Position numbers and translations under genes: made by a program. The notes beneath the pieces are model-generated. The model was given only the letters and a program-made list of their open reading frames with translations. It had not been told where the DNA came from and did not search any database. Positions 1-5,949 of a stretch of DNA of 16,115 bases are shown piece by piece. The DNA is taken from the NCBI GenBank assembly GCA_964449175.1, contig CAYUYH010000027.1:1-16115 (forward strand), in the 5' to 3' direction. Position 1 is the stretch's first letter, and every line of letters begins with the position of its first letter. The DNA is from CAYUYH01 sp964449175 (GTDB taxonomy: Bacteria > Planctomycetota > Phycisphaerae > SM23-33).

Positions 1-147
1 GTGCACACGACCTGCCCGGCCGTCCTGGTCGAGCTGGGCTATCTCTCCAATGGCCCCGAGGCCGCCCGCCTGGCCTCCCCCGCCTACCGCCAGCGCCTGG
101 CCGAGGCCGTCGCCGACGGCATCGCCGACTACCTCCGCACCCGCTAA
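1..147 (+). CDS. N-acetylmuramoyl-L-alanine amidase, C-terminal end (partial)
   Basis: Only the last 48 codons are in the window; the gene begins upstream of base 1. The frame reads through PAVLVELGYLSN, the C-terminal signature of zinc-dependent Amidase_3 enzymes. The Glu of VELGYLSN corresponds to the conserved catalytic glutamate of that family. It is followed by the usual run of small and charged residues (EAARLASPAYRQRLAEAVAD) and a short final helix ending in YLRTR. Family members cut the amide bond between N-acetylmuramic acid and L-alanine in peptidoglycan, normally in the periplasm during cell separation or wall turnover. Signal peptide, zinc ligands and any binding domains cannot be seen here. 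The family call is firm; the exact paralogue (AmiA/B/C, CwlD or other) is not decidable from this fragment. Confidence 0.85.
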   Translation: MHTTCPAVLVELGYLSNGPEAARLASPAYRQRLAEAVADGIADYLRTR

Positions 148-204
148 CCCGCCTCCTCCCTGCGCCGCGCCGGACGCCGCCAATTCGCCAGCGGTGGAAA
201 CGTA

Positions 205-236
205 TCCTAGGTTCCCTACTACATCCAGCCTAGGAG
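205..236 (+). promoter_or_regulatory. Hairpin overlapping the Shine-Dalgarno of the next ORF
   Basis: TCCTAGG at 205-211 is perfectly complementary to CCTAGGA at 229-235, giving a 7-bp stem with a 17-nt loop. The downstream arm overlaps the AGGAGG (232-237) that serves the ORF starting at 246, so folding would hide the ribosome binding site. This could be a simple translational control, or chance, since CCTAGG is itself a palindrome. The rest of the 148-245 gap shows nothing else I can support. Confidence 0.3.
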
Positions 237-245
237 GTGGAGGAT

Positions 246-446
246 ATGGTTTTCAGGATACGCTACCGTCAGCGATGTGACGGCCGAGAGGGCGAGGCGG
301 TCGTCGAGGCCAACACGCCCACCGAGGCCATGGTCAAGTTTCGCCACGCCCACGGTCAGACGCGCGGCAGCGCGGACAACATCACCAGTGTCTCCAGCAA
401 CGGGGACGTCGAACAGGGCCAGAGCTGGGAAGGGGAGGAAACATGA
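246..446 (+). CDS. Small hypothetical protein (66 aa)
   Basis: I do not recognise the family. The ATG at 246 follows AGGAGG (232-237) by 8 nt, a near-ideal ribosome binding site; an in-frame GTG at 237 lies inside that site and is a poorer start. The 66-residue product is soluble. It has an N-terminal strand-like stretch (VFRIRYRQR), a second one (GEAVVEAN), then a probable helix (TPTEAMVKFRHAH), suggesting a small beta-beta-alpha fold. The C-terminus is polar and acidic (DVEQGQSWEGEET). There is no signal peptide, membrane segment or cysteine pair. Its TGA overlaps the ATG of the next ORF as ATGA, so the two are probably co-translated. The strong SD and coupling are the main support for it being real. 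Confidence 0.55.
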   Translation: MVFRIRYRQRCDGREGEAVVEANTPTEAMVKFRHAHGQTRGSADNITSVSSNGDVEQGQSWEGEET

Positions 447-661
447 GAGACATCTGCTCGGACCCGTTCATGCCGATGCGGGCGCCCGGCATCAACTGCT
501 CAGGCCTTGACTATTTTTCGCTTCCCTCGCTTGACGAGTCTTGTTGCGTTCCGGGTGTCGACGACGAGCTTGGCGTGATCGACGATGAACTGGTAGTCAT
601 AGCTGCTGTGATCGGTGCTGATGACCACCGCGTCGCAAGCGGCGAGCATCCTCGCCGATAG
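443..661 (+). CDS. Small hypothetical ORF, antisense to the 3' end of the dehydrogenase gene
   Basis: The ATG at 443 overlaps the upstream stop as ATGA and is preceded by a purine-rich AAGGGGAGGAAAC, so initiation looks good. The 72-residue reading frame begins MRDICSDPFMPMRAPGINCS, which contains two cysteines. From about residue 20 on (base 500 onward) it is the exact antisense of the last 54 codons of the convergent UDP-sugar dehydrogenase gene. That gene ends at the family's normal C-terminus, so it is intact and the ORF's tail is more likely an accidental read-through. Two readings remain: a genuine ~20-residue coupled peptide whose original 3' part was lost by rearrangement, or a real overlapping gene. 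No function can be offered. Confidence 0.3.
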   Translation: MRDICSDPFMPMRAPGINCSGLDYFSLPSLDESCCVPGVDDELGVIDDELVVIAAVIGADDHRVASGEHPRR

Positions 662-1816
662 GCGCTTGGACGTCATCTTGAGGTTGTGCTCGCGCATCTT
701 GTGTGTGCGCGGCACGTGCGGGTCGTTGTAGTCCACCTTGGCGCCCTTTGCCTTAAGCAGCTCGATCAGCTCCAGCGACGGGCTCTCGCGCACGTCGTCG
801 ATGTCCTTCTTGTAGGCCAGGCCGAGCACGAGCACCTTGGCGCCCCTCAGCGCCTTGCCGCGCTCGTTCAGGGCGTCCATGAGCTTCGCGATGACGTGCC
901 GCGGCATGGACAGGTTCACCTCGCCGGCCAGCTCGATGAACCGCGTGGCCAGGCCGTACTGGCGGGCCTTCCAGGTGAGATAGAACGGGTCGATCGGAAT
1001 GCAGTGTCCGCCCAGCCCCGGCCCGGGGTAGAACGGCGTGAAGCCGAACGGCTTGGTGCCGGCGGCGCGAATGACCTCCCACACGTCGATGCCCATGCGG
1101 TCCAGCAGCACCTTCAGCTCGTTGACCAGGGCGATGTTCACGCAGCGGTAGGTGTTCTCCAGGATCTTAGCCGCCTCAGCCGCCTCGCAACTTGAGACGG
1201 GCACGACGGTGTCGATCGCCGTCTCGTAGCAGGCCACCGCCGCGGCGAGGGAGTCGGCGTCGTAGCCGCCCACGACCTTGGGGATCGTCTTGGTGGTGTA
1301 GTCCTTCCTGCCGGGGTCCTCGCGCTCCGGCGAGAAGGCCAGGTAGAAGTCCTTGCCCACCTTCAGGCCCGAGGTCTCGAGTATCGGCAGCATCACCTCG
1401 CGCGTGGTGCCCGGATACGTCGTGGACTCGAGCACCACAAGCTGCCCGCGCCGCAGCCGCTTGGCGACGGCCTCGGCCGTCTTGGTGATGTACGTCATGT
1501 CAGGCTCGCGATTCTTGGTCAGCGGCGTCGGCACGCAGATGATGATGACGTCAGGCTTGCTCAGCCGGTGGAAGTCGCAGGTGGCCTCGAATAGCTTGCT
1601 GCGGACCATGTTCTTGATGACGGTCGACGGGATGTGCTCGATATAGCTTCGCCCGGCCGTCAGGCTGGCGACCTTCGCCGGGTCGATGTCGAAGCCCAGC
1701 ACCTTCAGCCCGCCGCGGGCAAACTCCCGCACAAGCGGCAGGCCCACGTACCCCAGCCCCACCACGCCGACGATGGCCTTGCGATCGCGGATTCTCTTCA
1801 GCAGGCTGCGGATCAT
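500..1816 (-). CDS. wbpA: UDP-N-acetylglucosamine 6-dehydrogenase, WbpA type
   Basis: This enzyme should oxidise UDP-GlcNAc (or a close UDP-HexNAc) to the uronic acid with two NAD+, supplying surface polysaccharide synthesis in the cytoplasm. From the chosen ATG (438 aa, matching the ~436 aa of Pseudomonas WbpA) the NAD site GLGYVG is at residues 20-25, VPTPL at 95-99, and ESTTYPGTT at 130-138. The N of ENTYR is at 221 and the catalytic Cys272 lies in PGPGLGGHCIPIDPFY. The string SYIEHIP near residue 58 is typical of WbpA rather than UDP-glucose dehydrogenase. A start 20 codons upstream (1876) is possible, but 1816 has GGAG 6 nt before it and the upstream ATG lies inside a candidate -10 box. 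The gene follows ispG on the same strand with a ~146-nt gap and probably has its own promoter. No glycosyltransferases are nearby. Confidence 0.93.
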   Translation of the reverse strand: MIRSLLKRIRDRKAIVGVVGLGYVGLPLVREFARGGLKVLGFDIDPAKVASLTAGRSYIEHIPSTVIKNMVRSKLFEATCDFHRLSKPDVIIICVPTPLTKNREPDMTYITKTAEAVAKRLRRGQLVVLESTTYPGTTREVMLPILETSGLKVGKDFYLAFSPEREDPGRKDYTTKTIPKVVGGYDADSLAAAVACYETAIDTVVPVSSCEAAEAAKILENTYRCVNIALVNELKVLLDRMGIDVWEVIRAAGTKPFGFTPFYPGPGLGGHCIPIDPFYLTWKARQYGLATRFIELAGEVNLSMPRHVIAKLMDALNERGKALRGAKVLVLGLAYKKDIDDVRESPSLELIELLKAKGAKVDYNDPHVPRTHKMREHNLKMTSKRLSARMLAACDAVVISTDHSSYDYQFIVDHAKLVVDTRNATRLVKRGKRKIVKA

Positions 1817-1871
1817 GTCTTGCTCCGTCTCAGCAGGTATCTCTCGTGTCTCTGGTGAAAGAGTCCCGGCA

Positions 1872-1900
1872 AGCATACTTCAAAGGCCCCCAGCGGGCAA
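1872..1900 (-). promoter_or_regulatory. Candidate sigma70-type promoter for the dehydrogenase gene
   Basis: On the - strand TTGCCC (1895-1900) is followed after exactly 17 nt by TATGCT (1872-1877); each hexamer matches four of six consensus bases. The start of transcription would be near 1865, giving a ~49-nt leader to the ATG at 1816. The alternative ATG at 1876 falls inside the -10 box. The remaining ispG-wbpA spacer shows nothing further. Confidence 0.35.
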
Positions 1901-1962
1901 TTGCTCTGCCGCCGCCTTGAAGTGGGACGAGGAGCATTCCCGTTGGGAGTGGGAGGCACGCT

Positions 1963-3054
1963 CTACTGGCCGGCGAGCTTGCGTGCCTCGTCTATCAGGG
2001 CTGGGGCGATCTGCTCGGCGGGGACGGAGCGGACGACCTTCCCCCGGCGGTAGATCACAGCCTTGCCGTCGCCGGCGCAGACGGCCAGGTCTGCCGTCGC
2101 CGCCTCGCCCGGGCCGTTGACCACGCAGCCCATGACGGCGACGGTCAGCGGACAGTCCAGCCCCGCCAGGCCCTCGCGGACGGCCTCGGCGATCGGGGCG
2201 ATGTCCATCATCGCCCGCCCGCACGTGGGGCAGGCGATCAGCTCCACGCCGCACCTTCGCCGCAGCCGCAGGCTGTAGAGAAGCTCCAGGGCGGCTGAGA
2301 CCTCCGGCAGCGGGTCCCCGGCGAATGAGATGCGGATCGTGTCGCCGATTCCTTCGCTCAGCAGCGCGCCGAGCGCCGCGGCCGAGCGAATGGCGCCCGT
2401 CTCAGCCGTGCCCGCGTGCGTCACGCCAAGGTGCAGCGGATAGTCCCACCGCTCGGCGATCCGGCGATACGCGGCGACGGTCGTGACGGCGTCGTGGCTC
2501 TTGGCCGAGAGGACCAGGTCCTCGAAGCCGGCCTCGCGGAACGTCTCCAGATACTCGTCCAGCTTGGCGGCCATCAGCTCGTCCAGCGGGCGGGCAAGGT
2601 CCGCCGCCCGGCGGGCCGGGTCGCCGCGGTCGACCACCGAGCCTTCGTTCACGCCCACGCGGATGGCTGCGCCCGCGTCGGCAGCGGCGGCGATGACGCG
2701 GCGGACCTGATCGCGGTCGGAGATGTTGCCGGGATTGAGGCGGATCTTGGCCGCCCCGGCGTCGATGGCCTCCAGGGCGCGGTCGAAGTGGAAGTGCACG
2801 TCGGCGATGATCGGCACGGGGCTTTCGGCCACGATTCGCCGCAGGGCCGCGGTGTCCTCGCGCTTGGGCACGGCCACGCGGACCAGGTCGGCCCCGGCCT
2901 CCGCCAGCGCGCGAACCTGGGCGAGCGTAGCCTCGGCGTCGGCGGTGACCGTGTTGGTCATGCTCTGGACGCTCACCGGCGCGCCCCCGCCGATGGTCAC
3001 GCCGCCGACCCGCACCGCGCGCGTCTTGCGCCTCTGAATCTCCGGCAATGCCAT
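1963..3054 (-). CDS. ispG: 4-hydroxy-3-methylbut-2-en-1-yl diphosphate synthase (IspG/GcpE)
   Basis: IspG performs the penultimate step of the MEP isoprenoid pathway, reductively converting methylerythritol cyclodiphosphate to HMBPP with a [4Fe-4S] cluster. The 363-aa length fits the short bacterial form. An N-terminal TIM-barrel half opens with GGAPVSVQSMTNT (22-34) and includes IIADVHFHF (82-90) and the conserved IRLNPGN (104-110). The C-terminal half carries the cluster ligands Cys275 and Cys278 (CPTCGR), Cys310 and Glu317 (GCVVNGPGE), matching the three Cys plus one Glu seen in known IspG. The ATG at 3054 has no Shine-Dalgarno but lies 6 nt from a TAGAAT box, so the mRNA may be leaderless. 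The gene is divergent from ilvC across a 140-nt spacer. dxr, another MEP gene, lies at the far end of the window, so the pathway genes are dispersed. Confidence 0.97.
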   Translation of the reverse strand: MALPEIQRRKTRAVRVGGVTIGGGAPVSVQSMTNTVTADAEATLAQVRALAEAGADLVRVAVPKREDTAALRRIVAESPVPIIADVHFHFDRALEAIDAGAAKIRLNPGNISDRDQVRRVIAAAADAGAAIRVGVNEGSVVDRGDPARRAADLARPLDELMAAKLDEYLETFREAGFEDLVLSAKSHDAVTTVAAYRRIAERWDYPLHLGVTHAGTAETGAIRSAAALGALLSEGIGDTIRISFAGDPLPEVSAALELLYSLRLRRRCGVELIACPTCGRAMMDIAPIAEAVREGLAGLDCPLTVAVMGCVVNGPGEAATADLAVCAGDGKAVIYRRGKVVRSVPAEQIAPALIDEARKLAGQ

Positions 3055-3060
3055 GGCCGC

Positions 3061-3088
3061 ATTCTATCCGCCACCATGCTGCTGCGAA
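3061..3088 (-). promoter_or_regulatory. Candidate ispG promoter giving a leaderless mRNA
   Basis: On the - strand TTCGCA (3083-3088, four of six consensus bases) is followed after 16 nt by TAGAAT (3061-3066, five of six). Only six bases (GCGGCC) separate the -10 box from the ATG of ispG, so transcription would start at or next to the A of the start codon. There is no SD sequence in that gap, which agrees with a leaderless message. Confidence 0.45.
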
Positions 3089-3116
3089 ACCCGCCGTCCC
3101 TGTGCATGATCGACAC

Positions 3117-3145
3117 TTGACCGGCGCGGGCTCACGCGGTACAAG
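3117..3145 (+). promoter_or_regulatory. Candidate ilvC promoter
   Basis: TTGACC (3117-3122, five of six consensus bases) is followed after 17 nt by TACAAG (3140-3145, four of six). Transcription would start near 3152, leaving a ~43-nt leader that contains AGGAG at 3183-3187, seven bases before the ilvC ATG. The leader is too short for a T-box or attenuator, and no leader peptide is visible. Confidence 0.45.
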
Positions 3146-3194
3146 AGCGGACTTGCGATAAGCGCCGTAACCCACTGAACACAGGAGCGACACG

Positions 3195-4211
3195 ATGGCG
3201 GAACTGAAGATACTCTACGACAAGGACGGCTCGCTCGAGCCTCTGGCCGGCAAGACCGTCGCGGTGATCGGCTTCGGCAGCCAGGGCCACGCTCACTCAC
3301 AGAACCTGCGCGACAGCGGCGTGAAGGTGGTCGTCGCCGAGCTGGAAGGCACGAACAACCACGCCCAGGCGGTCAAGGCCGGCTTCAAGCCGCTGACGGC
3401 CGCCGAGGCAACCAAGCAGGGCGACCTGATCGTCATCACCGTGCCCGATGAGTTCCAGGCCGACGTGTTCAAGAAGGAAATCGCCCCGAACCTCGCGCCC
3501 GGCAAGGCGCTGGGCTTCTGCCACGGGTTCAACATCCACTTCAAGCAGATCGTCCCGCCGGCCGGCGTGGACGTGGTGATGATCGCGCCGAAGGGCCCCG
3601 GCCACACCGTGCGAAGCTGCTACGTCGAGGGCAGCGGCGTGCCCTGCCTGATCGCCGTGGAGAAAGACGAGACCGGCAAGGCCCACGACATCGCCCTGGC
3701 GTGGGGCATCGGCATCGGCGGCGGCCGGGCCGGAATCATCGAGACGACCTTCAAGGAAGAGACGGAGACCGACCTGTTCGGCGAGCAGGTGGTCCTGTGC
3801 GGCGGGCTGACCTCGCTGGTCAAGGCCGGTTTCGAGACGCTGACCGAGGCGGGCTATCAGCCGCACATCGCCTACTTCGAGGTGCTGCACGAGCTGCTGC
3901 TGATCATCAAGCTGATGGCTGAGGGCGGCATCAGCTACATGCGGTACAGCATCTCCAACACGGCCGAGTACGGCGACCTGACCCGCGGGCCGAGGATTAT
4001 CAACGACGCGGTCCGCGCGGAGATGAAGAGAATCCTCTCCCAGATCCAGGACGGCAGCTTCGCCGCCGAGTGGCTCGCCGAGTGCAAGGCGGGCAAGCCG
4101 AACTTCAACAAGCTCTACGAGGCCGACAAGAACCACCCCGTCGAGGTCGTCGGGCGAAAGCTGCGCAAGATGTTCTCCTGGATGGAAGCGAAGGAAGTGC
4201 CGGGAGATTAG
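3195..4211 (+). CDS. ilvC: Ketol-acid reductoisomerase, class I
   Basis: This enzyme isomerises and reduces acetolactate or acetohydroxybutyrate in valine, leucine and isoleucine synthesis. The 338-aa length is that of class I. The N-terminal Rossmann domain has the nucleotide motif GFGSQGHAH (26-34). The C-terminal knotted domain has FKEETETDLFGEQ with the magnesium-binding Asp and Glu, then FEVLHELL and YSISNTAEYG with further acidic and Ser active-site residues. The cofactor loop after the second strand reads AELEGTNNH (48-56). The usual Arg and the two Ser/Thr phosphate-binding positions of NADPH enzymes (as in LRSGSAT) are replaced by Leu, Thr and Asn, and a Glu sits at the strand end. 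This suggests relaxed or NADH preference; that is inference. AGGAG lies 7 nt before the ATG. It stands alone, without ilvB/ilvN. Confidence 0.97.
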   Translation: MAELKILYDKDGSLEPLAGKTVAVIGFGSQGHAHSQNLRDSGVKVVVAELEGTNNHAQAVKAGFKPLTAAEATKQGDLIVITVPDEFQADVFKKEIAPNLAPGKALGFCHGFNIHFKQIVPPAGVDVVMIAPKGPGHTVRSCYVEGSGVPCLIAVEKDETGKAHDIALAWGIGIGGGRAGIIETTFKEETETDLFGEQVVLCGGLTSLVKAGFETLTEAGYQPHIAYFEVLHELLLIIKLMAEGGISYMRYSISNTAEYGDLTRGPRIINDAVRAEMKRILSQIQDGSFAAEWLAECKAGKPNFNKLYEADKNHPVEVVGRKLRKMFSWMEAKEVPGD

Positions 4212-4257
4212 TAGCGGGGGCGCAGCGCACCGATGCGCCATGAGATTGAGCACCTGG

Positions 4258-4316
4258 GTCGGCGGAGCTCCGGTTCGACGAGACTCACCGAGATCTGCTC
4301 CGCCGACTTCTTCTTT
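4258..4316 (+). terminator. Terminator-like hairpin after ilvC
   Basis: GTCGGCGGAGC at 4258-4268 is perfectly complementary to GCTCCGCCGAC at 4297-4307, an 11-bp GC-rich stem with a 28-nt loop. TTCTTCTTT (4308-4316) follows directly. This fits rho-independent termination of ilvC, although the loop is long and the T tract is interrupted by C. A smaller GCGCA/TGCGC hairpin (4225-4238) precedes it. The long loop also leaves open that this is a dispersed repeat rather than a dedicated terminator. Confidence 0.45.
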
Positions 4317-4332
4317 GGGGGGCGGCCACCCA

Positions 4333-4704
4333 TCATTGCGGATTGCGGATTTCGGATTGTGGATTTGGGGAAGGCGCCTCGCAGTGCGACTGGGACCGGC
4401 GCACCTCCCGCCATTCCTTCCAGATGACGACCAAGCAGGCAATGCCAAACACAAATCCCACAAGGGCAAGAATGCCCAGGACAACTGCTGCAAGCTGCCC
4501 GAGCTGAGAGTAGTCACCATGGACCTTCGTATCAAGAAGCAAGAGGAACAACAGGACAGCACCGCCAAGTAAGCCTGCGGATGCTTTGAGGCCTTTCCGT
4601 ATGTCACGTTTCGTTTGTTCAATGCCTGCCGGTGTAAGCTTCGCGTCCTCCAAAGCTGATGCGAGTTGCTTCACCGTTTCTTTCACCTCGTGATCTTCTA
4701 TCAT
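4333..4704 (-). CDS. Small two-helix membrane protein of unknown function
   Basis: I do not recognise a named family. The 123-aa product has an N-terminal charged, probably helical region (residues 1-40, EVKETVKQLASALEDAKLTP). Two hydrophobic segments follow at about 43-57 (AGLLGGAVLLFLLLL) and 71-95 (LAAVVLGILALVGFVFGIACLVVIW), then a basic tail. I chose the ATG at 4704 because GGAG lies 7 nt upstream; an ATG seven codons earlier (4725) is also possible. It lies 78 nt downstream of mlaD on the same strand, so it could be the last gene of the mla cluster, but its own start region is equally plausible as an entry point. The final ten residues (NPQSEIRNPQ) and the stop are encoded by the heptad repeat array at 4335-4369, so the C-terminus appears to be repeat-derived. 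Confidence 0.6.
   Translation of the reverse strand: MIEDHEVKETVKQLASALEDAKLTPAGIEQTKRDIRKGLKASAGLLGGAVLLFLLLLDTKVHGDYSQLGQLAAVVLGILALVGFVFGIACLVVIWKEWREVRRSQSHCEAPSPNPQSEIRNPQ
4335..4369. repeat. Five tandem 7-bp repeats (ATTNNGG type)
   Basis: Reading the + strand: ATTGCGG, ATTGCGG, ATTTCGG, ATTGTGG, ATTTGGG, in perfect 7-bp register. The array lies between the ilvC terminator and the - strand membrane protein, and forms the 3' coding end of the latter. Heptad arrays of this kind recur between genes in some planctomycete genomes, as far as I recall; copy number in this genome cannot be judged from the window. Confidence 0.85.
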
Positions 4705-4706
4705 CT

Positions 4707-4744
4707 TGGCGCTCCGTTCAGTCATCTTCGCTATGGCGCTCCGT
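4707..4744 (-). repeat. Duplicated 11-bp segment carrying GGAG before two candidate starts
   Basis: TGGCGCTCCGT (+ strand) occurs at 4707-4717 and again at 4734-4744, 27 bp apart. On the - strand each copy supplies a GGAG ahead of one of the two in-frame ATGs (4704 and 4725) of the small membrane protein. TCATCTT is also duplicated (4701-4707 and 4722-4728). This looks like a local duplication of the start region. Confidence 0.5.
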
Positions 4745-4782
4745 ATTCAACGTGGCAGCGCCGGGGCTTCTTGTGCCGCGAT

Positions 4783-5919
4783 CTACTGCGCCAGTTCCTT
4801 CCACAGCGCCTGCTCGGCGACGGAGAAGTTGGAGAAGGTGTCCTGGATTTGCTGGCGGATGGCCTGGAGCTGCGGGTCGTCGCTGCGGACGTCTTCGGGC
4901 AGTGCCCGCAGCTTGGCGATGGTCTGGTCGAGCTGCTCGGCGCCTTCGCTGAACGACCTGGCCGCCTCGGCGATGTTCTGCGAGTGCGTCTCGCCGGGGG
5001 TGGGCTTGTGCATGAGCTTCCAGGGGTTGCGGCGGAGGTCGGCGCTGGTCGTGCGAAGGTTGGCACTGACGCGGGTGAAGTTGTCGATGATCTCGTCGAT
5101 GTTGGCGCGGTTCAGCGTAACGACCTCGCGGGCGGTCTTGGAGACCACCGAGAAGTCCCTGGTGATCTTGAGAATCTCGGTGTTGGCCTCGCGGAGAGAG
5201 GCGAGGATGTCGGCTACGTCGGTCTTGGCGTAGGCGTCGATCGTCTCGGCGGCGGAGGCGGCCGCGACGGCTGTGCGCTTGAAGCCGCCGAGCATCGAGT
5301 TGGGGTCGGCTGCGTCCATCTCCGGGCGTAGCTGGCCGGTGATCGTCGCGATGTCGGCCGCGGCTGTGTCCAGGCTGGCGACGACAGAGCGCGTCCTGAC
5401 CAGCAGGCTGTCGGCGACATCGGGCGAGAGCTCCTTGCCGAGTATCTCCGAGATGTCCTTCATCGCGCCGGCCGCACTGGTGATGTCGGCGATGGCCTGG
5501 TCGAACCCGCCGGCGATGGCGACGGGGTGGTCTTCATCGGCGAGGGGCTTCTCGCCGGTGCCTCGCGAGGTGATGACCAGTTGCTTGTCGCCTACCAGCC
5601 CGGAGGCGACGATCGCCTTGCCGTCGGCGTGGACGGCCAACTCGTCATCGGTGAGGTCCACGAGGTAGAGCGTGCGGGCGAGGTCCGGCTGGACGCGGAT
5701 GTCGGCGATTCGCCCGACGACCTCGTCGTTGATCTGCACGAAGTTTCCGGCCTTCAGGCCTAGGCTCCCGGCGGACTCCGGCACGTAGAAGACGGCCCTG
5801 GCGGCTGGGCGATTCAGCAGGCTGCCCGCGCCCAGCCAGAGCACCACGCCCAGCGCCAGCGCAAGACAGCCGGTGACGAACAGCCCGGCGACCACTTCGT
5901 TGCGTTTCTTGCCAGCCAT
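4783..5919 (-). CDS. mlaD: MCE/MlaD-family lipid transport protein with long helical tail
   Basis: This is the substrate-binding, periplasm-facing part of an Mla-type ABC lipid transporter. A basic N-terminus and one membrane helix (about 9-32) are followed by a single MCE domain (about 41-118) with the typical VPESAGSLGLKAGNFV... VVGRI pattern. A long helical region of about 250 residues follows, rich in Ala, Asp and Thr with coiled-coil-like spacing. It includes LRRNPWKLM (295-303), a short motif often found in MCE tails. At 378 aa it is twice the length of E. coli MlaD (183 aa), so the tail could form a needle or bridge. It starts 30 nt after the mlaF stop and clearly belongs to the same operon. 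No mlaC or outer-membrane partner is in the window. The ATG at 5919 is preceded by GGAGGCATCTG (GGAGG 6 nt upstream), a good SD. Confidence 0.93.
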   Translation of the reverse strand: MAGKKRNEVVAGLFVTGCLALALGVVLWLGAGSLLNRPAARAVFYVPESAGSLGLKAGNFVQINDEVVGRIADIRVQPDLARTLYLVDLTDDELAVHADGKAIVASGLVGDKQLVITSRGTGEKPLADEDHPVAIAGGFDQAIADITSAAGAMKDISEILGKELSPDVADSLLVRTRSVVASLDTAAADIATITGQLRPEMDAADPNSMLGGFKRTAVAAASAAETIDAYAKTDVADILASLREANTEILKITRDFSVVSKTAREVVTLNRANIDEIIDNFTRVSANLRTTSADLRRNPWKLMHKPTPGETHSQNIAEAARSFSEGAEQLDQTIAKLRALPEDVRSDDPQLQAIRQQIQDTFSNFSVAEQALWKELAQ

Positions 5920-5949
5920 CAGATGCCTCCGATGAATCGATTGCGGCGG

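Noticed and set aside
2402..3193. 263-codon frame on the ispG strand in another register
   Set aside because: Arg/Gly/Pro-rich shadow of ispG; no motif.
3297..4622. 441-codon open frame antisense to ilvC
   Set aside because: It is the complement of a highly conserved ilvC; its composition (Leu/Asp/Gln/Val/His-rich, no motif) is what high-GC antisense frames give. No SD or family signature.
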